Positions 35,193 to 44,602 are shown, counted from the first letter of the stretch. The stretch: DNA of 64,000 nucleotides from Curtobacterium luteum (GCF_001475545.1 NZ_LDQC01000026.1:1-64000), one strand, 5' to 3'. Translations and numbers: made by a program. The notes: generated by a model from the sequence alone, not told the origin.

Positions 35193-36704
35193 GTGAGCGA
35201 TGCACCCGACGAGACGACCCGCCGCGCCCGCCGCGGCTCCGTGCCGCCCCGCCACGGGCGGCAGAAGCGGCGGCTGAGCGCCGTCTTCCCGGCGATCGCG
35301 GGTGTCGTCACGATGGCCGTCGCGCTCAGCGGCGCGTACGCGTTCTACACGTACGACCAGCTGGCGGGCAGCGTCACGATCGTCAACGCGATCACCGGCA
35401 AGAAGGACACGAAGAACGACGTCGACGGCGAAGCGCAGAACATCCTGCTCGTCGGTGACGACCACCGTCCGGACAACGCGACACCGGAGCAGATGGCCGA
35501 GCTCAGCACGACCAGCGACGGCGGCGCGACCAACACGGACACGATGATCGTGCTCCACATCAACGCCGACGGCTCGCAGGCGACGATGATCTCCTTCCCC
35601 CGCGACTCGTACGTCGACATCCCGGGCGTCGGCAAGGGCAAGCTCAACAGCGCCTTCTACTACGGCACCCTCAACGGCGGGGGCGACACCGGCGGTGCGA
35701 AGCTGCTGATCAAGACGATCCAGGACCTCAGCGGGCTGCAGATCGACCACTACGTCCGTGTCTCCCTGCTCGGCTTCTACCAGGTCGTCAAGGAACTCGG
35801 ACCGGTCGACGTCTGCCTGAACAACGCGGTCAACGACCCGTACTCCGGCGTGAACCTGCCGAAGGGCAAGAGTTCGCTCGACGCCAAGCAGGCACTCTCG
35901 TTCGTCCGCCAGCGCCACGGCCTGCCGAACGGTGACCTCGACCGCAACGTCCGCCAGCAGTACTTCCTGTCCCAGGAGGCCCGGAAGGTCCTGTCCGCCG
36001 GGACGCTGCTCAACCCGGTCAAGCTCGGCAACATCCTCAAGGCGGTCGGCGGTTCGATCCAGACCGACACCGACCTGGTGTCGCTCGCGGCGCAGATGCG
36101 TGATCTCCGGCCCGGGAACATCCAGTCGGCGACGATCCCGACGCTCGGCACGCCGACGATCACCGTCAACGGCTCCGCGCTCTCGATCGTCCAGGTCGAC
36201 GAGGTCGGTCTGCCCGCCTTCGTGCAGGGTCTCGTCGGTCAGCCGGAGGCCTACACCAAGGCCACGAGCGCCTCGCCCGCGAGCACGACGGTCACCGTGC
36301 TGAACGGCAGCGGGGTCACCGGGGCAGCGGCGGCCGCGAGCCAGAACCTCACCGCGCGGGGCTTCCAGGTCGGGACGCCCGGCTCCTCGGAGACGACCAA
36401 GGCCACGCAGGTCCAGTACCCGGCGGGCATGGAGGCCCAGGCGAAGGCCGTCGCGGCGGTCACCCCGGGGGCGGTCGCCGTCCGGACGAGCGACGTCACG
36501 GGTGTGACGCTCGTGCTCGGCTCCGACGGCAAGACCGTCTCCGCGCCGGCTCAGCCAGGATCGTCGGCCTCGACGCCGGCCGCCGGCGGGTCCTCGTCCG
36601 GCGGGTCGTCGTCCGGTGGGTCCTCCGCGAAGCCGAGCGGTGAGCCCTCGCCCAAGTCGACCGACGTGCACAACTACGGCAAGGCGAACGTCTGCATCAA
36701 CTGA
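35193..36704 (+). CDS. LytR-CpsA-Psr family ligase with LytR C-terminal domain
   Basis: 503 residues. One membrane helix (about 30-52), the LCP domain (about 80-330; NILLVGDDHR, NTDTMIVLHI, ISFPRDSYVDIPG, KLNSAFYYG, FVRQRHGLPNGDLDRNVRQ), then a LytR_C domain (TVTVLNGSGVTGAA) and a Gly/Ser-rich tail ending in a short YGKANVCIN segment. It should transfer glycopolymers to peptidoglycan. The GTG follows TACCCT (35181-35186) by 6 nt, suggesting a leaderless mRNA. Confidence 0.9.
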   Translation: MSDAPDETTRRARRGSVPPRHGRQKRRLSAVFPAIAGVVTMAVALSGAYAFYTYDQLAGSVTIVNAITGKKDTKNDVDGEAQNILLVGDDHRPDNATPEQMAELSTTSDGGATNTDTMIVLHINADGSQATMISFPRDSYVDIPGVGKGKLNSAFYYGTLNGGGDTGGAKLLIKTIQDLSGLQIDHYVRVSLLGFYQVVKELGPVDVCLNNAVNDPYSGVNLPKGKSSLDAKQALSFVRQRHGLPNGDLDRNVRQQYFLSQEARKVLSAGTLLNPVKLGNILKAVGGSIQTDTDLVSLAAQMRDLRPGNIQSATIPTLGTPTITVNGSALSIVQVDEVGLPAFVQGLVGQPEAYTKATSASPASTTVTVLNGSGVTGAAAAASQNLTARGFQVGTPGSSETTKATQVQYPAGMEAQAKAVAAVTPGAVAVRTSDVTGVTLVLGSDGKTVSAPAQPGSSASTPAAGGSSSGGSSSGGSSAKPSGEPSPKSTDVHNYGKANVCIN

Positions 36705-36719
36705 TGCTGGTCACCGGGG

Positions 36720-37355
36720 TCACGCCGTGGTCGCGTGGCTCCGGATCGCCGCGATCGCGGTGTCCAGGCCGACGGCGAGTGGACGCACGTCACGGTGGAC
36801 CTGCGCGAGCAGCAGCCCGCCCTGGAGCGCGACCATCACCCCGGTTGCGAGCGCCGTGGGGTCGGCGGTCGGACCGATCGCGCCGCGCTCCTGCATCGCC
36901 GTGATCCCGCGCTCGAAGACCGCCTCCCAGCGGGTGAAGCCGGCCGAGACCAGGTTGCGTGCCGCGGCGTCGCGCTCGGCGACCTCGGTGCCGAGCGAAC
37001 CGAGCGGGCACCCGCCGACACAGCCACCCGTGTGGGCCTCGTCCACCATGCGGTCCCGCCAGCGCGACCACGCGTCCCAGCTCGAGAGTCCGGCGTGGTC
37101 GGAGCCCTGGTGCGCAAGGACCGAGTCGGCCTGCAGCTCGATCACGTCCCGGACGAGCCCGTCCTTGTCGGGGAAGTAGTGGTAGAGCTGCGACCGACCG
37201 ACCCCGGCAGCGGCACCGATGTCGTCGAGGGTGGTCCTGGCGACGCCACGGGTCAGCATGAGTTCGGCTGCGGCCTGCACGATCCGGGAACGGGTGCGCA
37301 GTCCCTTGGCGGTGCGGCGGCGAACAGTAGCGGGATCCGGTGGAGGTGCGGTCAC
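36720..37355 (-). CDS. TetR-family regulator
   Basis: 211 residues. The N-terminal helix-turn-helix is TTLDDIGAAAGVGRSQLYHYFPDKDGL. The C-terminal half has a CVGGCPLGSLGTEVAE segment seen in one common TetR subgroup. The GTG at 37355 follows TACACT (37362-37367) by 6 nt. It is divergent from an ECF sigma factor and a perfect 19-bp palindrome overlaps both promoters, so it probably represses both. Confidence 0.85.
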   Translation of the reverse strand: MTAPPPDPATVRRRTAKGLRTRSRIVQAAAELMLTRGVARTTLDDIGAAAGVGRSQLYHYFPDKDGLVRDVIELQADSVLAHQGSDHAGLSSWDAWSRWRDRMVDEAHTGGCVGGCPLGSLGTEVAERDAAARNLVSAGFTRWEAVFERGITAMQERGAIGPTADPTALATGVMVALQGGLLLAQVHRDVRPLAVGLDTAIAAIRSHATTA

Positions 37356-37368
37356 ACCCAGAGTGTAC

Positions 37369-37397
37369 TTGTGAGTCCATTTTGCATCATGCAAAAT
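37369..37397 (+). promoter_or_regulatory. Sigma-gene promoter with overlapping TetR operator
   Basis: TTGTGA (37369-37374), a 17-nt spacer and CAAAAT (37392-37397) lie 7 nt before the sigma-factor ATG. The palindrome ATTTTGCAT-C-ATGCAAAAT (37379-37397) covers spacer and -10 box, and the -35 region of the divergent tetR. Binding would shut both genes. Confidence 0.65.
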
Positions 37398-37404
37398 ATC
37401 GGAT

Positions 37405-37974
37405 ATGAACGACGAACTCCTCGCCAAGCGCTCCCAGGAGCGCGACCTCATGCTCGCCGTCGCTGCCGGTGACCGTCGCGCGTTCACGGCACTGCACGAA
37501 CGCTTCCGCCCACTCGTCGAGCGCTACGTGCGTCACCAGCTCAACGACCCCGGTCAGGTGGAGGAGGTCGTGCAGGACGTCTTCCTCGAGATCTGGCTGA
37601 TCTCCGAGCGGTACGACCCCCGGCACTCGGTCATCGCCTGGGTCCGGACGATCGCCCAGCGGCGGGCCATCGACCGCGTGCGGAAGAGTCGCGCCGACCG
37701 TGACCGCGACCTCCGCATCGGGGCTCGCGACCACGAGGCCATCGACCACTCCGCCACGGAGCGGGCCGAGAGCGTCCTCGACCGTGCGGCCCTGCGCCGC
37801 AGCATCGCCGGTCTCCCCGCGAGGCAGCGCGAGGCAGTCGTGCTCCGGCACCTCGTGGGACTGTCCGGACCGGAGCTGGCCACCGAGCTCGGTGTCCCGG
37901 TGGGGACCGCCAAGACGCGGGCCCGTGACGGCGTCATCGCACTCCGGCGGGTCATGGTCCCGGAACCCGCGTGA
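37405..37974 (+). CDS. ECF-type sigma factor (SigK-like)
   Basis: 189 residues. Region 2 (about 25-95) includes QVEEVVQDVFLEIW and VIAWVRTIAQRRAIDRVRK; region 4 (about 130-180) includes LPARQREAVVLRHLVGLSGPELA and VPVGTAKTRARDG. Such factors redirect RNA polymerase to stress or envelope genes and usually sit beside their anti-sigma gene. None is present here: the next gene is a phosphatase-family protein with no membrane segment. Control may instead come from the divergent TetR. Confidence 0.87.
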   Translation: MNDELLAKRSQERDLMLAVAAGDRRAFTALHERFRPLVERYVRHQLNDPGQVEEVVQDVFLEIWLISERYDPRHSVIAWVRTIAQRRAIDRVRKSRADRDRDLRIGARDHEAIDHSATERAESVLDRAALRRSIAGLPARQREAVVLRHLVGLSGPELATELGVPVGTAKTRARDGVIALRRVMVPEPA

Positions 37975-37990
37975 TCGGTAGGTTCGACGG

Positions 37991-38773
37991 GTGAGCAGCG
38001 CCGAGCGTCCGATCACCCTGATGACCTACAACGTCAAGAACCCCGACCCCGCACACGACTGGCCCGCTCGCCTGCCGGTGCTGCTCGAGATCGTGCGGCG
38101 CCACGACCCGGACGTCCTGTGCGTCCAGGAGGCGTTCGACCACCAGATGGACGACCTCCGCGCCGGTCTGTCGGAGCACGGCGACGTCGGTCAGGGACGC
38201 GAGGGCGGCACCGCGGGCGAGCACGCCGCCGTGTTCTTCCGGCGCGACCGGCTCCGTCCGGTCGAGCACGGTTCGTTCTGGCTGTCGGACACCCCTGACG
38301 AGCCAGCGTCGAACACCTGGGGGAGCGTCTTCCCTCGCATCGTCAACCACGCGCGCTTCGTGGACGTCGACGCTGGCGCGTTCACGATCGTGACCACCCA
38401 CCTCGACCACGAGGAGGGGCCGCACGGCGACGAGGTCCGGGCGCGGAGCGCTGCGCTGATCGCGGAGCGGACGGCCGCCGTCGACGGACCGGTCGTGATC
38501 GCAGGGGACTGCAACGAACCCGCAGGCACCGGCCGCGCGTCACGGGTGCTCGCCGAGGCGGGCTTCACGGACGCGTGGGACGTCGCCGGGGACCCGCGGG
38601 ACCGGACTGCGACGTTCAACGACTGGGAGCCGCCGGTGGCGTCGGGTGACCGCATCGACTGGGTCTGGACACGGGGTGTGCGCGCCGTCGACCGGATCGT
38701 GATCGACCACGACGGCCCGGAGACGTGGTCCGCGAGCGACCACTTCCCGGTGGTCGCGACGATCCGGGTGTGA
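37991..38773 (+). CDS. Endonuclease/exonuclease/phosphatase family protein
   Basis: 260 residues, no signal peptide. The fold is marked by LMTYNVKNPDP, VLCVQEAF (Glu), TTHLDHEE, IAGDCNEPAG and a final SASDHFPVVATI (SDH). These residues bind the metal and phosphate. Substrates range from nucleic acids to inositol phosphates, so the reaction is open. TAGGTT lies 6 nt before the GTG, suggesting a transcript separate from the sigma gene. Confidence 0.85.
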   Translation: MSSAERPITLMTYNVKNPDPAHDWPARLPVLLEIVRRHDPDVLCVQEAFDHQMDDLRAGLSEHGDVGQGREGGTAGEHAAVFFRRDRLRPVEHGSFWLSDTPDEPASNTWGSVFPRIVNHARFVDVDAGAFTIVTTHLDHEEGPHGDEVRARSAALIAERTAAVDGPVVIAGDCNEPAGTGRASRVLAEAGFTDAWDVAGDPRDRTATFNDWEPPVASGDRIDWVWTRGVRAVDRIVIDHDGPETWSASDHFPVVATIRV

Positions 38774-38776
38774 TCG

Positions 38777-39550
38777 TCAGCAGCCGTCCGTCGCGTTGAC
38801 CGGCATCGGGGACCCGAGGACGGTCACGGTGGTGTCGTCGGTCAGGGCGGAGACGCCGTTCCGACCGGAGTCATCCGTGCTGGCGGCGTCGTCGTCCGTT
38901 CGGGCACGCGCACGGCGGTCGTCACTCGATCGGTCGTCCGTGCGCTGCTCGGTGTCGTCCCAGCCGCGCTGCAGGAGCACCTGCCAGGCCGACGGAGCGT
39001 CCGAGTCGTCCGAACCGAAGGACATCCGGTCCTCCGGCGCCGTCCGCTCGATCCGCCGCTCGATGTCGTCGCCGACCTGCACGCCGTGCGGGCCGGACAG
39101 CTCCACCATCGACCCGCTGCGAGAACGGACCTCGTCGCGGAGGACGCGGATCTCGACGGCGTTGCCGAGCCCGGCCGGGGTGGACAGCGCGGCGACGCGG
39201 ATCGCACCGCCCCAGGTGTAGGTCGTGCCGGCCGGGAAGCACGCTCCACCGTCGCCCTCGGCTGTCTGGGTGCGCGACGGCGTCCCGAGGAGCCGGTTCA
39301 GCAGGCTGACGGTCGAGCGGGCGTCGCGCATCGAGACGTCGACGACGGTTCGGTGGTCGCGCTCGAGGACGAGCGACTCCGCACGGAGCTCGATGGCATC
39401 GACGCGCTTGAGCTTGCCGTTCGACACGGACGGCGTCGCCGAGGACGTCTGCACCGACTCCGCCGCCCCGGCGGGTGCGCCGGTCGCGAGCACGGTCGCC
39501 GAGGCGGCCAGCACGGCGACGCCGAGCGCGAGGAGGGGGCGGGAGGTCAC
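38777..39550 (-). CDS. Secreted protein of unknown function
   Basis: 257 residues. A signal peptide (PLLALGVAVLAASATVLATG, cleavage near GAAE) leads to a mixed domain and a very Asp/Arg-rich segment (TEQRTDDRSSDDRRARARTDDDAAS), ending with a C-terminal cysteine. One other cysteine is at about 104. No family recognised. Two adjacent GTG codons could start it; I chose 39550 because it is exactly 6 nt after TACGGT. It converges with the phosphatase-family gene (3 nt apart). Confidence 0.6.
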   Translation of the reverse strand: MTSRPLLALGVAVLAASATVLATGAPAGAAESVQTSSATPSVSNGKLKRVDAIELRAESLVLERDHRTVVDVSMRDARSTVSLLNRLLGTPSRTQTAEGDGGACFPAGTTYTWGGAIRVAALSTPAGLGNAVEIRVLRDEVRSRSGSMVELSGPHGVQVGDDIERRIERTAPEDRMSFGSDDSDAPSAWQVLLQRGWDDTEQRTDDRSSDDRRARARTDDDAASTDDSGRNGVSALTDDTTVTVLGSPMPVNATDGC

Positions 39551-39697
39551 CACACGACCGTACGGCCTCGGACCTCGGTGGACGACGGGTGTTACCGAAT
39601 CGGTTCCGGGCCGTCACCTCCCCGTGACATTCGCGACGGCCGTCGGGGGACAGTGCGCTGGACGACGGCGGACCCGTACCTGCGTACCGTACGGCCC

Positions 39698-40597
39698 ATG
39701 ACGGACCAGTACACGATGCAGGACCCGACCGCGATGTACGCGGACAAGAAGCCCGACGAGCAGTACCTCCCCGGCGCCGGCACCGACGAGGAGATGGCGC
39801 AGAACGTGCCGGCCGACCACGGCGAGGACACCTACCGCGGCTCCGGTCGTCTCGAGGGCCGGAAGGCGCTCGTCACCGGCGGGGACTCCGGCATAGGCGC
39901 CGCGGTCGCGATCGCCTACGCCCGCGAGGGCGCCGACGTCGCGATCTCCTACCTGCCCGAGGAGGAGGAGGACGCGCAGCGCATCGTCGGTCTCATCGAG
40001 GCCGCCGGGCGCTCGGCCGTGGCACTCCCCGGGGACATCACGTCCAAGGAGTGGTGCGAGGAACTCGTGGCGAAGGCGGTGGAGGGCCTCGGCGGGCTCG
40101 ACATCGTCGTGAACAACGCCGGTAAGCAGCAGAACGTCGACTCGATCACGGACATCGAGGACGAGGAGTTCGACGAGACCTTCAAGACCAACGTCTACGC
40201 GACCTTCCGCATCACGAAGGCGGCCGTGCCGCACCTCGCCCCCGGCTCGACGATCATCAACACCACGTCGATCCAGGCCTACGCGCCGTCGCCGCACCTC
40301 GTGCACTACGCCGCGACCAAGGCGACCGTGAACAACCTCGCCAAGGGTCTGGCTGCACAGCTCGCGCCGAAGGGCATCCGCGTGAACGCCGTCGCCCCAG
40401 GGCCGATCTGGACGCCGCTGCAGCCCGCCGGCGGGCAGAAGCCCGAGGACCTCCCGAGTGCGGGGGAGCAGACCTACCTCGGCCGCTGGGGTCAGCCGGC
40501 CGAGCTCGCGCCGGCGTACGTGTTCCTCGCCAGCGGTGAGTCGTCGTACGTCGTGGGGGAGACGCTGCACGTGGACGGCGGCATGCCGACGCCGTAG
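39698..40597 (+). CDS. SDR-family oxidoreductase, general-stress (YdaD/GSP39-like) type
   Basis: 299 residues; a paralogue of the protein at 11033 with the same hydrophilic N-terminal extension (KKPDEQYLPGAGTDEEMAQN), then TGGDSGIGAAV, NNAGKQQ and YAATK. Its NNAG motif is intact whereas the paralogue's is altered. NAD(P)H-dependent, substrate unknown, probably a stress protein. TACCGT lies 7 nt before the ATG. Confidence 0.83.
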   Translation: MTDQYTMQDPTAMYADKKPDEQYLPGAGTDEEMAQNVPADHGEDTYRGSGRLEGRKALVTGGDSGIGAAVAIAYAREGADVAISYLPEEEEDAQRIVGLIEAAGRSAVALPGDITSKEWCEELVAKAVEGLGGLDIVVNNAGKQQNVDSITDIEDEEFDETFKTNVYATFRITKAAVPHLAPGSTIINTTSIQAYAPSPHLVHYAATKATVNNLAKGLAAQLAPKGIRVNAVAPGPIWTPLQPAGGQKPEDLPSAGEQTYLGRWGQPAELAPAYVFLASGESSYVVGETLHVDGGMPTP

Positions 40598-40611
40598 CGC
40601 TGACCACGAGG

Positions 40612-40655
40612 CGGACGGGAGGCGCGGTGCCGGCCGGCACCGCGCCTCCCGTCCG
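40612..40655. terminator. Perfect 44-bp palindrome (GGGAGGC family)
   Basis: The two 22-base halves (CGGACGGGAGGCGCGGTGCC start) are exact reverse complements. It exactly fills the gap between the convergent ends of the SDR (40597) and the unknown gene (40656), fitting a bidirectional terminator. Confidence 0.75.
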
Positions 40656-41447
40656 TCAGGCCGCTACGCGGTCCTCGTCGGTGACGGACGGACCGACCGC
40701 AGCCCGCACGTCCGTCGTGCTGAGCCGGTGCCGTTGCCACGCGTCGAGCGCGAACGCGGTCGAGCGGGCGGCCCGCAGGTCCGCGCCGTCGATCGAGTCG
40801 AGTGGCGCGTGCAGCGCGACGTACAGCTCCGTGAGGTCGTCGTGTGCTCCCAACCGGACCGTCGGGACCCCCGCGCACCGGGCGACGTGCTCGGCCGTCC
40901 GGTCGACCGTGACGACCAGTCGGGAGTCGAGGAGACGCCGTGCGGTGACGTCGGTCGACAGGTCGTGGGCGACGAGGTCCACCGGCACCGTGGAGATCCG
41001 TCGGACCGCGCGGACGAGGTCGTGCGACCGGTCGGCGTCACGTGGGTCGAGGCGGAACACCGAGATCGTCGGCGCATCCTGCTCACCGGCGACCGCGGTG
41101 ACGGCGGCCGCGAGGTCGTCGACGTCGAGGGCCAGGTCGACCGCAGCGCTGACCGAGACCGCGATGCCCCCGGGCGTGCTCGGGACGGCGTCGACGTCCG
41201 CCGCGTGATCGAGCCACAGGAACTCGAGCGCGCCGGCAGCGATGCGTCCGCCGGTCGCCGGCCCGGATTCGTCCGACACCACCAACCGGTCACTCCCTGC
41301 GAGCCGGACGCGGTCGCGGAGCGTCAGTGGCAGGACGGTGTCGAAGGTGTCGGGGAGCAGTGCCCGCCACGACTCGAGGAGCACCGAGCGGCCGAACGCG
41401 GAGCGCTCGGGAGCGATGTCGGCGATGATGCGGCGTCGTGCGGCCAT
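40656..41447 (-). CDS. Protein of unknown function, weakly pyruvyltransferase-like
   Basis: 263 residues, soluble. The alternating strand-helix pattern (ALEFLWLDHA, PTISVFRLDPRDADR, VDLVAHDLST) and the segment RLLDSRLVVTVDRTAEHVARCAGVPTVRLG resemble the C-terminal half of polysaccharide pyruvyl transferases, but the N-terminal half is too short, so this is only a suggestion. GGGAGG lies 8 nt before the ATG. TTGCAT, 17 nt and GATCCT (41523 to 41495, minus strand) form a possible promoter. Confidence 0.6.
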   Translation of the reverse strand: MAARRRIIADIAPERSAFGRSVLLESWRALLPDTFDTVLPLTLRDRVRLAGSDRLVVSDESGPATGGRIAAGALEFLWLDHAADVDAVPSTPGGIAVSVSAAVDLALDVDDLAAAVTAVAGEQDAPTISVFRLDPRDADRSHDLVRAVRRISTVPVDLVAHDLSTDVTARRLLDSRLVVTVDRTAEHVARCAGVPTVRLGAHDDLTELYVALHAPLDSIDGADLRAARSTAFALDAWQRHRLSTTDVRAAVGPSVTDEDRVAA

Positions 41448-41528
41448 GGTCGTGCCTCCCTGGGTGGGCGTCGATCGGGCTCGACGCTCACCCCAGGATC
41501 GCAGCCGATCATCAAGAATGCAACATAT

Positions 41529-43610
41529 TCACTGACCCGAACGCGGCGTGCGCAGGAGCAGCCACACGAAGTACGGCGTCCCGACCAGCGCGGTCAGGAT
41601 GCCCGCGCCGAGCTGCGCCGGAGCGATGACCGTCCGGCCGAGCAGGTCCCCGAGGCACACGAGCACCGCCCCGACCAGCACCGCCACCGGCACGACCCGG
41701 GCGTGCGCTCGTCCGACCACCGAACGCGCGGCGTGCGGGGCGACCAGCCCGACGAACCCGATCGTCCCGACCGCCGCGATCGCCGTCGCGGTGAGCAGCA
41801 CCGAGAGTGCCAGGAAGCCGAGCCGCGTCCGGCCGAGTCGGACGCCGAGCAACCGGGGTGAGTCCTCGTCGAGCGAGACGAGGTCGAGCTCGCGGTGCGC
41901 CGGCACCACGAGCACCAGGGCCGCGACGAGCACGACGACGACCGGCAAGGAGTCCTGCCACGTCCGGCCGTACGTCGAACCCGACAGCCAGGTCAGCGCC
42001 TTGTTCGCGTTGAACGGGTCGGTGACCACGATGAGCAGGCTGATGAGCGCCGTGAGCCCGGCCGACACCCCGACACCGACGAGCACGAGGCGGTTCTGCC
42101 GGAAGCCACCGCGGGCAGCGAGACCGAACACCACGAGCGCAGCCAGCGCGGCACCGACGAACGCAGCCCCGGCCACGCCCCACGTCGACGCCGCGGGGAC
42201 CGCCGTCACGGCGAGCACGGCACCGAGTCCGGCTCCGCTCGAGACGCCGAGCACCCCGGGGTCGGCGAGCGGGTTGCGGGTGACACCCTGCACGAGCGTC
42301 CCGGCGAGTGCCAGTGCGGCACCGGCGAGGAGGGCAGCGGCGACCCGGGGGACCCGGGTGTCGAGGATGAACGCGATCGCCTGGTTCGCCCGGCCGGTCA
42401 GCCAGTTCGAGACGTCCCCGAGCAGGAGCATCGCGTCCCCGAGCAGCACCGATGCGACGACCACGCCGACGAGCGCGGCCGCGAGGGCGGCGACGGTCAG
42501 GGCGACCGCGAGCCGACCCGGGATCCGCGACACTTCGAGTGGCGTGGTCTGCCCGGTGTCGCGCATCCGGAGCGCCATGACGACGAGGAACACCGCGCCG
42601 AGGACGCTCGTGACCACGCCCGTGGGGACGGTCACGGCCCGGTCGCCCGACACGACGGCGCGGAGGAGGACGTCCGAGGCGAGCACGACACCGGCTCCGA
42701 CGAGGCCCGAGACGGTCAGGAGCGCCCAGGATCGGTGCAGTGTGGGGAAGGTCCTCGCGACCGGGCGGACGAGCGCCGGTGCGCACAGTCCGACGAAGCC
42801 GATCGGACCGGCGATCGTCACCGCCGCGGCGGAGAGCAGCACCGCGAGGACGACCGCGACGATCCGGGTGCTCCGGACCGGGACCCCGAGTCCGCGGGCT
42901 GCGTCGTCACCGAGCGCCAGGGCGTCCACCCGGTGCGAGAGGAGGAGGAACCCGACGACCCCGACGGCGACCACCGGGAGCATCGGCAGGATCGTGTCGT
43001 ACCCGTTCTGCGCGATGCCGCCCTGGTTCCAGCTGTAGAGCCCACGGGTCTGCTGCGGGAACAGCAGGACGAGCGCCTGCGTGACGGACCCCAGACCGAG
43101 GGCGAGCGCCGTGCCGGCCAGGACGAGCCGCAGGGTCCCGCTGCCGAGACCGGACAGTGCGAGCACCAGGGCGGCGGCCGCGAGCCCCCCGAGGAACGCG
43201 ACGCCGGACTGCGCGACGACCGGGAGCCCGATGCCCGAGACCGACACGATGCCGAGCGCGAGGTACGCGCCGGCGTTCACGGCGAGGGTGTCCGGCGCGG
43301 CGAGGACGTTCCGGGTCACCGCCTGCAGTGCCGCTCCGGCGACGCCGAGTGCGAAGCCGACCACCAGACCGGCGACCGCGCGGGGGAAGCGCGAGGCGAC
43401 GACGACCGATGCGTCGGCGCCGTCCGCCCGGCCGGTGAGGGCCCTCCAGACGTCGGCGACCCCGATGTTCGCGGTGCCCTGGGTGGTGTCGACGGCGGCG
43501 AGCACCGCGACGAGGACGATCCCGGCGACGAGGAGCAGGACGCCGAGCGCGGGCCGGGCGACGCCCGAGGGGCGCCTCCCGGCCCGCGTGGGCGCGGTGG
43601 TGCCGGTCAC
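41529..43610 (-). CDS. Siderophore ABC importer permease, two fused FecCD units
   Basis: 693 residues, twice the normal FecCD length, with about twenty helices. The two halves each repeat the family signatures: SRFPRAVAGLVVGFALGVAG / GAALQAVTRNVLAAPD and TRVPRVAAALLAGAALALAG / GTLVQGVTRNPLADPG, plus IGFVGLCAPALVR and IGFVGLVAPHAAR. One chain therefore supplies both permease subunits. It starts 2 nt after the binding-protein stop and ends the iron-uptake operon. Confidence 0.9.
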   Translation of the reverse strand: MTGTTAPTRAGRRPSGVARPALGVLLLVAGIVLVAVLAAVDTTQGTANIGVADVWRALTGRADGADASVVVASRFPRAVAGLVVGFALGVAGAALQAVTRNVLAAPDTLAVNAGAYLALGIVSVSGIGLPVVAQSGVAFLGGLAAAALVLALSGLGSGTLRLVLAGTALALGLGSVTQALVLLFPQQTRGLYSWNQGGIAQNGYDTILPMLPVVAVGVVGFLLLSHRVDALALGDDAARGLGVPVRSTRIVAVVLAVLLSAAAVTIAGPIGFVGLCAPALVRPVARTFPTLHRSWALLTVSGLVGAGVVLASDVLLRAVVSGDRAVTVPTGVVTSVLGAVFLVVMALRMRDTGQTTPLEVSRIPGRLAVALTVAALAAALVGVVVASVLLGDAMLLLGDVSNWLTGRANQAIAFILDTRVPRVAAALLAGAALALAGTLVQGVTRNPLADPGVLGVSSGAGLGAVLAVTAVPAASTWGVAGAAFVGAALAALVVFGLAARGGFRQNRLVLVGVGVSAGLTALISLLIVVTDPFNANKALTWLSGSTYGRTWQDSLPVVVVLVAALVLVVPAHRELDLVSLDEDSPRLLGVRLGRTRLGFLALSVLLTATAIAAVGTIGFVGLVAPHAARSVVGRAHARVVPVAVLVGAVLVCLGDLLGRTVIAPAQLGAGILTALVGTPYFVWLLLRTPRSGQ

Positions 43611-43612
43611 CG

Positions 43613-44602
43613 CTACTTCGTGAGCGCGGCGACTGCGGCGTCGACGTAGGCGTCCATCGCTCCGGGTCCGCCGAACATCCAGATGCCGTCGTCGAGTCGG
43701 TGCACGGTGCCCTGCTCGACGAAGGGCAGCGACTTCCAGACGCTGTTCGACGCGAGGGTCGTGCCGAAGACGTCGTCCTCGCTCGCGGCCTTGTTGTCGA
43801 TGTAGAGGAACTGCGTGTCGGCGGGGAGCTTCGTCAGCCCCTCGACGTCGGTCGAGCCGAGGCCGTACGCCGCGTCACCCTCGATGCCCGTGCCGGACCA
43901 GGCGTCCGTGAGCCCCAGCTCGGCGTTGACCTGGCCGATGAGCGACCCCTTCGTGTACGGGCGGATCGTGACCTGGTTCGACAGGACGTACCCGTCCGCG
44001 AAGGCCACCTTCGTGCCGGCCTTGCCCGCTTCGGCGATCTCCTGCTTGCCGTCCGCGATCTTCTCCTCCAGGGCCTTCCACACGGAGTCGGCCTTCGCCG
44101 TCGTGCCGGTGGCCTCCGCGATGAGGTCGAGCGTGTCCTTGATGGTGTCGAGCTGGGCGCCGGACTTCGCCGAGGCGATGACGATCGTCGGCGCGATCTT
44201 GCGGAGCTGCGCGACGACCGAGTCCTTGAGGTCGGTCGTGGCGACGATGAGGTCCGGCGCGATCGAGGCGATCGTGTCCGTGCTCGGCTCACCGCGGGTA
44301 CCGATGTCCTCCGGATCGCCGGTCAGCGGGACCTTCGAGTCCCACTGGCTGTAGCCCTTCACGTCCGCGACGCCGGCGGGCGCCACCCCGAGGGTCTCGA
44401 GGTCCTCGACGACGTTCCACTCGGTGCCGACGACCTTCTTCGCGGGGCCGTCGAGTGTCACCTTCGTGCCCTGGGCGTCGGTGACCGTGATCTTCGCGGC
44501 GGAGGGGTTCGCGTCGGAGGCCTCCTGCGTCGAGCCGCAGGCGGTGAGGGACAGCGCTGCGGCGGCGGCGATGGCGGTGGCGGTGAGGAGTCGTCGCTTC
44601 AT
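43613..44602 (-). CDS. Siderophore-binding lipoprotein (FecB/FhuD type)
   Basis: 329 residues. Signal sequence with lipobox LTAC (Cys22), then a periplasmic-binding fold joined by a long helix: KKVVGTEWNVVEDLETLGV, DLIVATTDLKDSVVAQLRKIAPTIVI and a C-terminal DAYVDAAVAAL helix. It delivers ferric siderophores to the fused permease encoded next. The middle gene of an iron-regulated operon. Confidence 0.9.
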   Translation of the reverse strand: MKRRLLTATAIAAAAALSLTACGSTQEASDANPSAAKITVTDAQGTKVTLDGPAKKVVGTEWNVVEDLETLGVAPAGVADVKGYSQWDSKVPLTGDPEDIGTRGEPSTDTIASIAPDLIVATTDLKDSVVAQLRKIAPTIVIASAKSGAQLDTIKDTLDLIAEATGTTAKADSVWKALEEKIADGKQEIAEAGKAGTKVAFADGYVLSNQVTIRPYTKGSLIGQVNAELGLTDAWSGTGIEGDAAYGLGSTDVEGLTKLPADTQFLYIDNKAASEDDVFGTTLASNSVWKSLPFVEQGTVHRLDDGIWMFGGPGAMDAYVDAAVAALTK

